Notes: generated by a model not told the origin, from the sequence alone. A DNA stretch of 39,615 nucleotides from Candidatus Gastranaerophilales bacterium (GCA_944324485.1 CALUWM010000016.1:1-39615), one strand, 5' to 3'; counted from the first letter of the stretch, positions 23,384 to 32,845 are shown. Numbers and translations: made by a program.

Positions 23384-24130
23384 ATGGAAGAAATGAAATC
23401 AAAATATGTAAGGATTTTAATAGGTTTTATTATATTAATGGTAATATCTACATTTACTATAAAAAATCATGTTAAAAATGTATCCAATGTTAAACAAACA
23501 CAAGAGGTTTTGCAAGCTATTGATGCTGCATCTAATAATGTGGCTGAAACTTCTTCTAATACTTCTGAAATACAACAAGTTAGAATTGCTCAAGAGCCTT
23601 CTCAGGAAACGCCAGATGATGCAAATGCGTCTGATGATATGACCCAAGGTCAAAATAATGAATTTGAAAAAGAAGGCTTAAGAAAAATGGGCGAAGGCAA
23701 TTTAGATGATGCCATTATGTATTTAGAAAAAGCTTTTGATAAAGGCGATATCGAGGCTAAAAAAAGTGCTGCTAATTATCTTGTTCAATGTTACGAACAA
23801 AAAGGTGAAATCGCTGGTATAATAAATGTTTATGATAGATTGTTGCAAAATGTTGAAAATGATGTTGAAAGAATGGAAATAAATAACAAGCTTGCTGGTT
23901 ATTTTTTGCAAATGGGAAACAAAGAACAAGCTTTGAGTTATTATGAAGATAATTATAACCTTAATCCAACATCTGAAAATTTCACAATAGTTGCTGATAT
24001 ATTACTTGAAGCTAACAATAAGGATAAATTGTCTGATTATATAAGAGATTATATGTCAAGATATCCTGATGATCAGACGACTTTAAGTAAATATTTGGAA
24101 TGGATTAATTCGCAAAATAATCAAGAATGA
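23384..24130 (+). CDS. Membrane-anchored TPR protein
   Basis: The product, 248 aa from the ATG at 23384, has an N-terminal signal-anchor (VRILIGFIILMVISTFTI, about residues 9-26), a low-complexity acidic linker to about residue 90 (many N, S, T, E and Q), and about four tetratricopeptide repeats after that (EGLRKMGEGNLDDAIMYLEK, AANYLVQCYEQKGEIAGIIN, INNKLAGYFLQMGNKEQALS, then NPTSENFTIVADILLE). It is probably held on the outer face of the inner membrane as a scaffold. It follows the E1-like gene by one base, and its 3' end overlaps the convergent wecB end by 26 bases. A link to flagella is possible from position only. Confidence 0.8.
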   Translation: MEEMKSKYVRILIGFIILMVISTFTIKNHVKNVSNVKQTQEVLQAIDAASNNVAETSSNTSEIQQVRIAQEPSQETPDDANASDDMTQGQNNEFEKEGLRKMGEGNLDDAIMYLEKAFDKGDIEAKKSAANYLVQCYEQKGEIAGIINVYDRLLQNVENDVERMEINNKLAGYFLQMGNKEQALSYYEDNYNLNPTSENFTIVADILLEANNKDKLSDYIRDYMSRYPDDQTTLSKYLEWINSQNNQE

Positions 24131-25217
24131 TTTTTTCAATATATTCACAGGCATGCCCATCTCCATAAGGGTTGATTGCTTTTGCCATTTTTTCGTATTC
24201 ATCTTTATTATTTAAAAGTTCTTGAATAGTGTTTACTATTTTTTCTTTATTTGTTCCAACCAGTTTTACTCCGCCGTATTCAATGGCTTCCGGACGTTCT
24301 GTTTCTTCTCTTAAAACAAGTACGGGTTTGCCAAGAGCCGGTGCTTCTTCTTGTACTCCACCTGAATCTGTTAAGATTATGTGTGATTTTTTCATTAAGG
24401 TGCAAAATGGCGCATAATCCAATGGTTCAATTAATTTAACTCTTTCTATATTTTCAAGTATTGGAATAACTGTATTTCTGACATTTGGATTTAAGTGCAT
24501 CGGGTAGACTATTTCTATGTCTTTGTTTTTTTCAATTAATTCTTTTATTGCTAAACAAATGTTTTTAAGGGGTTCTCCAAAATTTTCTCGCCTGTGAGAA
24601 GTTACAAGAATGGTTTTTAGGTTGTTATTTAATCCTATAAAATCAAGATTTGAAGGTTTGTTATTAACAACATATAAAAGAGCATCAATAACAGTATTGC
24701 CCGTTTTAAATACTCCTTTTTTAATGTTAGAGTTGTATAAATTTTGAGCTGATTTATCTGTTGGACAGAACATTAAATCTGAAATTGAATCAACTATAAC
24801 TCTGTTTATTTCTTCCGGAAAGGGGTAATTTTTATCAAATGTCCTTAATCCGGCTTCTACGTGAGCGATTTTTGTTTTTGAATAGAAGGCACTGAGCGCA
24901 CTAATTCCTGCTGTTGTGGTATCTCCGTGTACAAGTACAAGGTCAAAATTTTCTTTTTCAAATATATCCTTTGTTTTTAGAAGTATTTCAGAAGAAAGCT
25001 CCCATAGATTTTGGTTTGGTTTCATAAGATTTAAATCAAAATCAGGTACAACACCAAAGAGTTTAACTACGCTATCGAGCATTTGCCTGTGCTGTGCCGT
25101 TAGTATTGTATAAACTTCAAAAGAATTGTTTTCTTTTAGTTTTTTAACTAAAGGACACATTTTAATTGCTTCAGGTCGTGTTCCAAAAATGAGTGCTATT
25201 TTAATTTTTTTATTCAT
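24105..25217 (-). CDS. wecB: UDP-N-acetylglucosamine 2-epimerase (non-hydrolysing)
   Basis: WecB converts UDP-GlcNAc to UDP-ManNAc for surface polysaccharides. The 370-aa product shows the family start IFGTRPEAIKMCPLV, TAQHRQMLDSV (about residues 40-50), VHGDTTTAGISAL, HVEAGLRTFDKNYPFPEE (about 119-136), TSHRRENFGEPL and LTDSGGVQEEAPALGKPVLV (about 283-302), which includes the catalytic and UDP-binding residues. It follows the minus-strand glycosyltransferase gene by 39 bases; the pair probably belongs to envelope glycan synthesis. Confidence 0.95.
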   Translation of the reverse strand: MNKKIKIALIFGTRPEAIKMCPLVKKLKENNSFEVYTILTAQHRQMLDSVVKLFGVVPDFDLNLMKPNQNLWELSSEILLKTKDIFEKENFDLVLVHGDTTTAGISALSAFYSKTKIAHVEAGLRTFDKNYPFPEEINRVIVDSISDLMFCPTDKSAQNLYNSNIKKGVFKTGNTVIDALLYVVNNKPSNLDFIGLNNNLKTILVTSHRRENFGEPLKNICLAIKELIEKNKDIEIVYPMHLNPNVRNTVIPILENIERVKLIEPLDYAPFCTLMKKSHIILTDSGGVQEEAPALGKPVLVLREETERPEAIEYGGVKLVGTNKEKIVNTIQELLNNKDEYEKMAKAINPYGDGHACEYIEKIILDYFAN

Positions 25218-25256
25218 AACGCTTTAATTTTACATAAAGAGGTATTTTTAATCAAT

Positions 25257-26468
25257 CTATTTTATATTAAATCTTGAGTAGAAAAATTCAATTAATGATC
25301 TAATGTTTTCAGTCCCTCTTACGTGGGTAATTAATGGGTTTTTTCCGTATATAAAATCATGATAACTTATTTGGTAATTGTCTTGAGTTGCAAGATCAAC
25401 CCAAAGATTTTCATGAAATTTTGTTTGTTCAAAATTTGGTATATTTTCTTTATAATATGGGACTTTATTCGCTAAAACGTCAACAAAATTTTTTCTGCCG
25501 TTGTATTTTAGATAATTTTCCCTTGGGCAATAGTTGTCTTGATTATTGATTACTTTGTGTATGGTATCTGCCAAGCTTTCTGGACTAAATTCTGCTAATT
25601 CACCCGAATTACCAAAGAAAATCGGATGATTTCCTCTTGCATATTTATTGTGGTCTTTAAAAACTACAATAGGTGTATTGCAGCTCATAGATTCATTTAA
25701 AGATCTGTTTTTGCCTTCTATCAAAGAAGTAAGAACGCAACATTTGGCTCTGCTATAATATTTTGCAAGATCTTTGTGTTCCACAAAGGGAATCATATTT
25801 AGGTATTTTTCACTTTTTAAAATTTCTTTGATTTGATTGATTTGAGTTCTATAATCTTGTCTGATGTCTGAAAAATCCTTGGTTTTTGTTTTAATACCCA
25901 TTATCCAAACCGTATTCAAGATTTTTTTGTATTTTTTTTCATATTCAAGAAGTGCTTTAGCTAATATTGGTATATTTTTTACTTTTGCCGGTGTTGATAC
26001 GCATAGTACATCAATGGTTTTGGGAGTATTAAATGTTGGTGCCATAATGTATTCATTTGTGTAATCTGCGTCTTGCAATGGTAAAAAAATTATGTCTTTT
26101 TTGTTTTGGTATTTGTTTTTATGGTAATTTTCACGTTCTTTATTTTCATAGCATGAAAAGTATATATCCGCTTTATCGCACCAAGAATAACTTGACCACA
26201 TTGTGTATGCACCTGCAAAAAATATTTTTTTAATATCAGGAAAGAGTTTTAATAGATATTCGCAACCTTGTGTGAAAAAAACTCCTTTTGTTGTTTTGTT
26301 TTTATATTTTAGAGGGGGAATAGGTATAATGAAATCAATTTCTTTGTGTAAATTGGTTTCATCTTCCATAAATTCACCCGTATAGGCATCTATATCATCC
26401 CAAATTTCTTGTATGGGTTTATCAATATTTGGGTTTAAAAAATATTCTCTTGGGTATTTGCCTTTCAT
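25257..26468 (-). CDS. Glycosyltransferase, GT4-like
   Basis: The 403-aa product has no membrane helix. The C-terminal half resembles GT-B (family 4) glycosyltransferases: YYSRAKCCVLTSLIEGKNRS, followed by LNESMSCNTPIVVFKDHN (about residues 250-285), takes the place of the usual 'PSxxEGfglxxlEAmacGtPvV', with a Glu near the donor site. The N-terminal half is atypical (DFIIPIPPLKY, KADIYFSCYE). Donor and acceptor are unknown. It is upstream of wecB in the same direction. The ATG at 26468 has no ribosome site and lies a few bases from a TATTAT box, so the transcript may be nearly leaderless. Confidence 0.75.
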   Translation of the reverse strand: MKGKYPREYFLNPNIDKPIQEIWDDIDAYTGEFMEDETNLHKEIDFIIPIPPLKYKNKTTKGVFFTQGCEYLLKLFPDIKKIFFAGAYTMWSSYSWCDKADIYFSCYENKERENYHKNKYQNKKDIIFLPLQDADYTNEYIMAPTFNTPKTIDVLCVSTPAKVKNIPILAKALLEYEKKYKKILNTVWIMGIKTKTKDFSDIRQDYRTQINQIKEILKSEKYLNMIPFVEHKDLAKYYSRAKCCVLTSLIEGKNRSLNESMSCNTPIVVFKDHNKYARGNHPIFFGNSGELAEFSPESLADTIHKVINNQDNYCPRENYLKYNGRKNFVDVLANKVPYYKENIPNFEQTKFHENLWVDLATQDNYQISYHDFIYGKNPLITHVRGTENIRSLIEFFYSRFNIK

Positions 26469-26526
26469 ATTTTTATAATATCAGATTTTTTGATATTGTT
26501 TATTTTTTTCCTATAAATTAATCCTT

Positions 26527-26555
26527 TTGCTTTACTTTTGCCTTTATTGTATAAT
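26527..26555 (+). promoter_or_regulatory. gyrA promoter
   Basis: TTGCTT (26527-26532), 17 bases, TATAAT (26550-26555). Transcription would begin about 26562. This is downstream of the earliest in-frame ATG (26538) and so favours the TTG at 26589, which has AAGGAG seven bases upstream. Confidence 0.75.
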
Positions 26556-26588
26556 ATACCTATAAGACTAGTTGAGAAGGAGTTTATT

Positions 26589-29159
26589 TTGTCCCAAACT
26601 AACCTATTTGATGAAGGAAAAGTTGTTCCCGTTAATATTCGTGAAGAAATGAAGCGTTGTTATATTGATTATGCAATGAGCGTAATTGTTGGACGTGCAT
26701 TACCTGATGTTCGTGATGGTTTAAAACCTGTTCATAGGCGAATTTTGTTTGCTATGAATGAATTGGGTATGACACCGGATAAACCTTTTAAAAAGTGCGC
26801 TCGTATAGTTGGTGAAGTTTTGGGTAAATATCATCCGCATGGTGATAGTTCCGTGTATGAAGCTCTTGTTCGTATGGCGCAAGATTTTTCGACAAGATAT
26901 TTGACAGTAGACGGGCATGGAAACTTTGGTTCGGTTGATGGTGATGGCGCTGCTGCAATGCGTTATACAGAAGCAAGGATGCACAAAATTACAACAGCTA
27001 TGCTTGCTGATATTGATTGTGAAACAGTTAATTTTGTTCCGAATTTTGACGGTTCACTGGAAGAGCCTTCGGTTTTACCTACAAGATTGCCTATGCTTTT
27101 ATTAAACGGAACATCAGGTATTGCTGTTGGTATGGCTACAAATATTCCTCCTCATAATCTTGATGAAGTTGTAGATGGAACGATAGCTTTGATTGATAAT
27201 CCTAATATTACAACAGAAGGTTTGATGCAATATATTAAAGGACCGGATTTTCCTACTGCTGCAACTATTGTTGGAACATCTGAAATTAAAAAAGCATATG
27301 AAACAGGCAGGGGTTCAATTAAAATGCGTGCCGTTTCTTCAATAGAAGAACTTCAAGGTGGTGGCGGACGCCAAGGAAGAAGTGCTATTGTGGTTACAGA
27401 AATCCCATATCAGGTTAATAAAGCAGAATTAATAAGAAAAATAGCCGAACTTGTTAAGGATGACAAAATTAAAGGAATTTCTGATCTTCGTGATGAATCA
27501 GATAGAGATGGCATGAGAATTGTTATCGAATTGAAACGAGATGCCAAACCTGATGTTGTTCGAAACAATTTATATAAACAAACAGCTTTATCAACAAGTT
27601 TTGGTTTTAATATGGTAGCTTTAGTTGGTCAGCAACCAAGATTGTTGAACCTTTATGAAGTTTTATCAGAATTTGTTGAACACAGAGTTGATGTAATCAC
27701 AAGAAGAACTATGTTTTTCTTGAAAAAGGCACGTACAAGAGCTCATATTTTGGAAGGTTTAATGATTGCTCTGAACTCTTTGGACGAAGTGATTGAGCTA
27801 ATTAAAAAATCTCCAAATACTGAAGCTGCAAGAAATGGTCTAATTAATCGTTTTGGTCTTGATGTTGAACAAGCGAATGCAATTTTGGAAATGCAATTAA
27901 GACGTTTGACAGGATTAGAACAAGATAAAATTAGAGCTGAACATGCGGAACTTTTAAAGAAAATTCAAGAATATGAAGAACTTTTGTCTTCAAGAGATAA
28001 AATTTTATCTTTGATTAAAACAGAGTTATTAGAAGATAAAGAAAAATATGGGGATGAAAGAAAAACACAAATTGTTCCCGAAGAAGGTGAAGTTACTGTT
28101 GAAGATTTGACGCCAAATACTCAAATGGCAGTATTTATAACTCGTCAAGGATATATAAAAAGAATTTCGCTCGATACTTTTGTTCGTCAAAATCGTGCTA
28201 CAAGAGGAAAAGGTGGCATGAAAACTAAAGAAGATGATGACGTAGCACATTTCTTTACCGCTATGATGCATGATAAAGTTCTATTCTTCTCATCAAAAGG
28301 ACTTGTTTATTCATTATCTGTATATGATTTCCCTGAAGGTTCAAGACAATCAAAAGGACTACCTATTATAAATGTTCTTCCGATTGAGCAGGATGAAACA
28401 ATTACTGCAATAGTTCCTGTTAGTGAATTTAAAGAAGATTTGAATTTAATTATGCTAACCAAGAAAGGCTATATAAAGAGAATTTCTTTGGATAATTTCA
28501 AATCTATTAGAAGAAATGGCTTAATTGCAATAGGTTTGGAAGAAAACGATACGTTAAATTGGGTTAAATTGGCTCATGGTAATGATGAAATTATAATTGG
28601 TACATCTTGCGGTATGGCAATTCGTTTCCCGATTGAAGATTTGAGACCTTTGGGACGTTCTGCTCGTGGTGTAAACTCTATGAAATTGCGCACATCTGAT
28701 GAGATAATTGGTTGTGATGTAGTTCCAAGAAATTACGATGCTGATTTATTGGTTATAACATCTGATGGCTTTGGAAAACGTTCAAAAATCTCTGAATTCA
28801 GAACTCAAAATAGAGGTGGAATAGGGCTGATTGCAACTAAGTTTAAATCTTCTGCTTCAAGATTAGTTGATTTATCAATAGTAAAAGAAACTGATGAAAT
28901 TATGGTGGTAACTGCAAATGGAGTTGTTACTCGTGTAAGTGCGTCAGATATTTCAAGACAGGGAAGACCTGCAACAGGAGTAAGGGTGCAAACATTGGAT
29001 GGAAATGACTATGTTGTTTCTGTTAATAAAATAGTTGACCCTGATGAAGATGAATCAAATGATAAAGAGGCTTTAGTAAAAGCAGCAAAAGAAGAAATTG
29101 ATTCAGGTATTGAACAGGGAAATATTTTTGAAAGCTCAATCGAAAAAAATGAAGAATAA
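26589..29159 (+). CDS. gyrA: DNA gyrase subunit A
   Basis: GyrA breaks and rejoins DNA and wraps it to introduce negative supercoils. I choose the TTG at 26589 ([20 protein letters not shown] after the initiator), supported by AAGGAG and the promoter, giving 856 aa. The breakage domain has [37 protein letters not shown], and the catalytic Tyr (about residue 126) in [11 protein letters not shown]. In the quinolone region Ser-87 aligns with Escherichia coli Ser83 and Glu-91 with Asp87. The C-terminal domain has six beta-pinwheel blades; the first blade carries [10 protein letters not shown] in place of the textbook QRRGG(R/K)G GyrA box. A ParC identity is less likely. It ends in a bidirectional terminator. 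Confidence 0.95.
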   Translation: MSQTNLFDEGKVVPVNIREEMKRCYIDYAMSVIVGRALPDVRDGLKPVHRRILFAMNELGMTPDKPFKKCARIVGEVLGKYHPHGDSSVYEALVRMAQDFSTRYLTVDGHGNFGSVDGDGAAAMRYTEARMHKITTAMLADIDCETVNFVPNFDGSLEEPSVLPTRLPMLLLNGTSGIAVGMATNIPPHNLDEVVDGTIALIDNPNITTEGLMQYIKGPDFPTAATIVGTSEIKKAYETGRGSIKMRAVSSIEELQGGGGRQGRSAIVVTEIPYQVNKAELIRKIAELVKDDKIKGISDLRDESDRDGMRIVIELKRDAKPDVVRNNLYKQTALSTSFGFNMVALVGQQPRLLNLYEVLSEFVEHRVDVITRRTMFFLKKARTRAHILEGLMIALNSLDEVIELIKKSPNTEAARNGLINRFGLDVEQANAILEMQLRRLTGLEQDKIRAEHAELLKKIQEYEELLSSRDKILSLIKTELLEDKEKYGDERKTQIVPEEGEVTVEDLTPNTQMAVFITRQGYIKRISLDTFVRQNRATRGKGGMKTKEDDDVAHFFTAMMHDKVLFFSSKGLVYSLSVYDFPEGSRQSKGLPIINVLPIEQDETITAIVPVSEFKEDLNLIMLTKKGYIKRISLDNFKSIRRNGLIAIGLEENDTLNWVKLAHGNDEIIIGTSCGMAIRFPIEDLRPLGRSARGVNSMKLRTSDEIIGCDVVPRNYDADLLVITSDGFGKRSKISEFRTQNRGGIGLIATKFKSSASRLVDLSIVKETDEIMVVTANGVVTRVSASDISRQGRPATGVRVQTLDGNDYVVSVNKIVDPDEDESNDKEALVKAAKEEIDSGIEQGNIFESSIEKNEE

Positions 29160-29190
29160 TTTAAAGGGTAGAAAATCTACCCTTTAAATT
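29158..29190. terminator. Bidirectional terminator between gyrA and the tmk-like pair
   Basis: A perfect 15-bp stem with a three-base loop: AATTTAAAGGGTAGA (29158-29172) and TCTACCCTTTAAATT (29176-29190). It contains the gyrA stop codon's last bases and the stop of the minus-strand kinase gene (29184-29186). T-rich tails exist on both sides. Confidence 0.85.
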
Positions 29191-29849
29191 TTACTATTTA
29201 ATAATTCATCAACTTTTGTTTTTATAAATTGGTGTATTTCTTCCTTTGATTTTGTTCCGTCTATTTCTATAAAATTATATTCTTTTTCAAGTTTCTTATA
29301 TTCATCCAAACATCTTTTTTGATAAATTTCAAAACTATTATAAATATCCGTAGAAAGACCAATATCTCGTCCGGATTCAAAATAATCAAGAGCTCCGTTT
29401 TTTGCAATTAATCTTTTAATAAGAGTTTGTGGAGGAACATTTAAGTAGAATACTAAATCCGGTATAGGTGCAAAACTATAAAGGTTTTTGACCCATTTTA
29501 TATCATGCCCTCTTACTGAGTCTCTGACATATGCTGTATAGATATATCTATCCATAAGGACAACGAAACCTGCTTTTAGTGCCGGAATAATCTCATTTTC
29601 AAGTCTGTCAGTATAATCTGCTGCATATAAAAGTGAAAATGTTGTTGTGTTTAGAAGATTTTTCTCTTTTGCTTCGTTAATTATTCCGGAAATAAGCCTT
29701 GAAGTTTTCCATTCAGAAACTGTGCAACCAAAACACTTGTCTTTAACATAATTGGAGAGCATATTGACTTGGGTTGATTTGCCTGAGCCGTCTGTTCCTT
29801 CAATTACTATTAAGAGTCCGTCATAACCGTGTGAATTTTTATTGTTCAT
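29184..29849 (-). CDS. Thymidylate-kinase-like P-loop kinase, copy 2
   Basis: The 221-aa product has the P-loop VIEGTDGSGKSTQ (about residues 15-27), a DR motif in MDRYIYTAYVRD (about 97-108), and a lid-like region with VPPQTLIKRLIAKN. It lacks the REPGGT signature of ordinary Tmk; in its place is SEWKTSRLISG. It is a paralogue of the next gene upstream, with the same order of motifs (FSLL.A.D..DRLE, PALKAGF.VL.DRY.YTA). The call of dTMP kinase is by fold; the substrate could be another nucleoside monophosphate. It overlaps its neighbour by 11 bases, so they are co-translated. Confidence 0.75.
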   Translation of the reverse strand: MNNKNSHGYDGLLIVIEGTDGSGKSTQVNMLSNYVKDKCFGCTVSEWKTSRLISGIINEAKEKNLLNTTTFSLLYAADYTDRLENEIIPALKAGFVVLMDRYIYTAYVRDSVRGHDIKWVKNLYSFAPIPDLVFYLNVPPQTLIKRLIAKNGALDYFESGRDIGLSTDIYNSFEIYQKRCLDEYKKLEKEYNFIEIDGTKSKEEIHQFIKTKVDELLNSKI

Positions 29850-30531
29850 AAATATCCTTTAAAGTAATTTTGTTTTCTTTTAAGAGTTCAAGAACTTTTT
29901 GACGTATAAATTTTTGTTTTTCATGAATGCTTGCCATAGCATCTATTTTTATTAATCCAAATTCATCAATCATACTTTTATATTGTTCTACAATTCTGTT
30001 TTGGAACAAAACATAGCTTTTGTATGGATTGTTTGATAATTTCATATCCATGCCTGCTTCATAGAATTTTGGTTGTCGGTTAGAGCAAATTCTATCTAAA
30101 CTGTCTTTTGGAGAAACATCAAAATAAAATGTCATATCCGGTTTTATTGCAAAGTCGTACATATTTCTGACCCATTTTGGGTCAACTTCTCTTGCAACAT
30201 CTCTTGCAAAAGCTGTGTAAACGTATCTATCGGCTAAAACAATAAATCCAGCTTTTAATGCCGGTTTTATAGTTCTTTCTAATCTGTCGGCAAAGTCAAC
30301 AGCATGCAAAAGAGAGAAAGTTCTTCCTGAAAGCAAGTTTTTCTTTTTTGCTTTTTTTGTTGTGTTTGAAATAAGCTCGGATGAATTCCATTGAGTTAAA
30401 ATTACATCGGCTCCTTTGGATTTAAGCCAACTATATAGTAATTCAATTTGAGTCGATTTGCCTGAACCGTCTATTCCCTCTACGCAAATTAGCACGCCCG
30501 AGTAGGTATGTTTTTTTGAAAATCTTAACAT
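29839..30531 (-). CDS. Thymidylate-kinase-like P-loop kinase, copy 1
   Basis: The 230-aa product has the P-loop CVEGIDGSGKSTQIELL (about residues 16-32), FSLLHAVDFADRLERTIKPA, and the DR motif ADRYVYTAFARDVARE (about 98-113). Like its partner, it has TQWNSSELIS instead of REPGGT. The later KFYEAGMDMKLSNNPYKSY segment matches YFESGRDIGLSTDIYNSF of the partner. Both belong to the same atypical Tmk branch. One may be the cell's dTMP kinase, or the two could act as a heterodimer; Tmk enzymes are normally homodimers. It is transcribed first of the pair. Confidence 0.75.
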   Translation of the reverse strand: MLRFSKKHTYSGVLICVEGIDGSGKSTQIELLYSWLKSKGADVILTQWNSSELISNTTKKAKKKNLLSGRTFSLLHAVDFADRLERTIKPALKAGFIVLADRYVYTAFARDVAREVDPKWVRNMYDFAIKPDMTFYFDVSPKDSLDRICSNRQPKFYEAGMDMKLSNNPYKSYVLFQNRIVEQYKSMIDEFGLIKIDAMASIHEKQKFIRQKVLELLKENKITLKDIYEQ

Positions 30532-30640
30532 TTCTTACCTTGTTTTTTTAATTGTTCGATACTAATATTAATAATAGATTAGATTATAAAAAATGTAAAT
30601 CTAAATTAAGTATAAATATGCTTTTGACAGAGGAATTTAA

Positions 30641-31507
30641 ATGTTTTCAGGTTTAGTTAAAAAATCTTTTGATGCGGTAAATGAGAATTCTGCAATTACT
30701 TTATTTTTTGTATTATTTTTAATTGTAGTTAATTTTTTCTTACCATATATATTTTCGGCAAAATCTTTTATCACGACATCTGTGTTAATGATTTGTTTAT
30801 TTTTATTTACAGCGGTATTTATTGCAGGTTGGATAAGTGTTTTAAAAGAATCAATTGAAAAAGAAAAAATTAAAGAAAAAAATTATTCTGCAATATTTTT
30901 TGATGGTGCAGGAAAAAACTTTATACCTGTTGTAATGAGTTTATTTATTTATGTATTTTTGCTTGCGATTATTCTTTTTTTAGCTGGGAAATTTGCTCAA
31001 TATTTTTTTGGGAGTTTGGATTTTTTATTTAAGGATATTTTAAATTTAGCTTCTGAACAAAATGCTTTTATGGACTATATTAAAACTCTTTCTGTTGAAC
31101 AGCTTTATGTGATATATGGTTGGCAATTAAGCTTTATGCTTGCTATTGCTGTGTTTAATTTTTTCTTTTTGTTTATGGGACCGGCAATAGCTAAAGAAAA
31201 TAAAGTAAATATGTTTTTAAAGGCATTTGTTGCCTTTAAAGATTCTGTGTTTTTTACGTTCAAGAAATTTTTACCCGTGGTTGGAATTTATTTTTTGATT
31301 TGTTTTATTTCAGGATTTTTAAATATTTTAAGAGCAATTACAGCATCTAACATTATTTTTGCAATTTTGTTTTTATTTATTTATATATATTTTGCAGCAT
31401 ATTCTATTATGTTAATATTTAATTATTATGAAAAAAATTGTTGTAATAACGGGTCCGACCGCATCGGGGAAGACGAAACTTGCGATAAACCTTGCCAAGA
31501 TAATTGA
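30641..31507 (+). CDS. Polytopic membrane protein of unknown function
   Basis: The 288-aa product has six probable helices (about residues 18-38, 44-66, 94-118, 160-182, 207-228, 236-260) and resembles integral membrane proteins with DUF975/GlpF-type 'no clear family' topology; I do not recognise it. It begins MFSGLVKKSFDAVNENS after GAGGAATTTAA. The last 26 codons (after IFNYYEK) are read in another frame of miaA and give a polar, Cys-rich tail (NCCNNGSDRIGEDETCDKPC), an 80-base overlap. The tail is probably shaped by the miaA sequence rather than by its own function. A TTAGATT/AATCTAA inverted repeat (30579-30604) lies in the divergent promoter region. Confidence 0.7.
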   Translation: MFSGLVKKSFDAVNENSAITLFFVLFLIVVNFFLPYIFSAKSFITTSVLMICLFLFTAVFIAGWISVLKESIEKEKIKEKNYSAIFFDGAGKNFIPVVMSLFIYVFLLAIILFLAGKFAQYFFGSLDFLFKDILNLASEQNAFMDYIKTLSVEQLYVIYGWQLSFMLAIAVFNFFFLFMGPAIAKENKVNMFLKAFVAFKDSVFFTFKKFLPVVGIYFLICFISGFLNILRAITASNIIFAILFLFIYIYFAAYSIMLIFNYYEKNCCNNGSDRIGEDETCDKPCQDN

Positions 31508-32303
31508 TGCTGAAATTATTTGTGCTGATTCAAGAATAGTTTATAAAAATTTAGATATCGTGTCAGCAAAACCGACAAAAGTCGAAATGAATAATATTGA
31601 GCATCATTTGATTGATATACTTGAGCCTGATATTGAGTTTAGTGCCGGTGATTTTGTAAATTATGCCAAAAGAGCAATTTATGATATACAAAACAAAGGT
31701 AAAAACGTTATTATTTGCGGTGGTACTTGGTTTTATATAAAAAATTTGCTGGGAGATAAATTGCTTTTAGATTGCCCCTCAAATAAAGAATTAAGAGAGG
31801 AATTGTCAAAGTTTGATAGTAGTGTTCTTTGGGAAAAGTTAAACTTAATCGATAAAGACAGGGCAAAAAAAATTCATCCTAATAATAAAGATAAAATAAT
31901 TAGAGCAATAGAAATGTGCGAAAGTTTGAAAATGCCAGTTAGTAAGTGCGAAAGAAAAGAAAATGAAAAATTTGATGCAGTTTGGTTTATGCCGGAATTT
32001 GAAAGAGATGATTTATACAAAAGAATAAATAAAAGAGTTGATATTATGCTTGAGCTCGGTTTGTATGAAGAGTGGAGTGCTAATAAAGAAAAATATCCTA
32101 ATTCAAAAATCTTAGAAAATACTATCGGATATAAAGAGTTTTATGATTTTGAAAAAAATGTTTATTCAACTTTTTTAGAAGCAGTTGATAAAATCAAGCA
32201 ACATACAAGGAATTTTGCTAAAAGGCAATTAACTTATTTTAGAAGCAATAAAGATATAAAATTGATAAAAAATTGTGACGATATTATAAAGGTAATAAAA
32301 TGA
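31428..32303 (+). CDS. miaA: tRNA dimethylallyltransferase
   Basis: MiaA adds dimethylallyl to A37 of tRNAs that read codons starting with U. The 291-aa product starts with the P-loop VVITGPTASGKTKLA right at residues 4-18, as in all family members, so the start is secure despite lying 80 bases inside the upstream gene. It continues with CADSRIVYKNLDIVSAKP (the 'DSxQxY' site, with R-I-V for the usual Q-V), EHHLIDILEPD, and GGTWFYIKNLL (the usual 'GGTGLY'). The overlap ATGA links it to the next gene. Confidence 0.94.
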   Translation: MKKIVVITGPTASGKTKLAINLAKIIDAEIICADSRIVYKNLDIVSAKPTKVEMNNIEHHLIDILEPDIEFSAGDFVNYAKRAIYDIQNKGKNVIICGGTWFYIKNLLGDKLLLDCPSNKELREELSKFDSSVLWEKLNLIDKDRAKKIHPNNKDKIIRAIEMCESLKMPVSKCERKENEKFDAVWFMPEFERDDLYKRINKRVDIMLELGLYEEWSANKEKYPNSKILENTIGYKEFYDFEKNVYSTFLEAVDKIKQHTRNFAKRQLTYFRSNKDIKLIKNCDDIIKVIK

Positions 32304-32845
32304 AAAAGATTTTATATTTGTTTGTTGTTATGTTGTTAAGTCAGGTATTTGCACAAGACATTGTTAAAGCCGGAGTAAAATACAATGAAGTAAGTGCGAA
32401 AATAGAGGCTTTTAAGGATATTGAGTTAAAGATAGAAAAAGACTTTTATAGAGATTATTTAAAAGATAAAGATTACAGAGAAAACATTGAATTGATTGAA
32501 AAACATATACATTTGGTTGAAGGAATTAGAACTATTTGTCCATTTTATTTAAGAAAATCATTATTATCATATGCTATTGTGTATTTAAATGAACCCAATA
32601 AAGTGTATTATTATAACATTTTGGGCAATCTTATTAAATTTGACATAATAGAGAAAAATTCTTATCCAAGAAGGACATTTGGTTATTCGAGGTATGGGAA
32701 TTTGATTAATGTAGCTTTTGAAGCAGATAAGGATGAACAATTTATTTATGATAAAAATGGTAAATTGATAGCTCATTGGTTAGGTGAGAAAATGATTGAT
32801 GAAAAATCTAAATTTTTTAAAATTACAAGAATGGTGGATAATTAA
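32300..32845 (+). CDS. Exported protein with YD-like repeats, unknown function
   Basis: The 181-aa product has a clear signal peptide (MKKILYLFVVMLLSQVFAQD, cleavage after VFA). The first half is helical and charged. The C-terminal half has two or three short strand repeats of the kind 'Y-Y-N-x-x-G-N-L-I' (YYYNILGNLIKFDI, FGYSRYGNLINVAFEA, FIYDKNGKLIAHWLG), like YD/RHS repeats but much shorter than an RHS protein. It overlaps miaA by four bases (ATGA). It is likely periplasmic; function unknown. Confidence 0.7.
   Translation: MKKILYLFVVMLLSQVFAQDIVKAGVKYNEVSAKIEAFKDIELKIEKDFYRDYLKDKDYRENIELIEKHIHLVEGIRTICPFYLRKSLLSYAIVYLNEPNKVYYYNILGNLIKFDIIEKNSYPRRTFGYSRYGNLINVAFEADKDEQFIYDKNGKLIAHWLGEKMIDEKSKFFKITRMVDN

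Noticed and set aside
26477..26497. AATATCA/TGATATT inverted repeat before the glycosyltransferase gene
   Set aside because: Only seven A/T-rich base pairs; too likely by chance in this sequence to be called an operator.
26538..26588. gyrA starting at the ATG at 26538
   Set aside because: It lies inside the promoter (-10 at 26550-26555) and has no ribosome site; the TTG at 26589 has AAGGAG and fits the family N-terminus.
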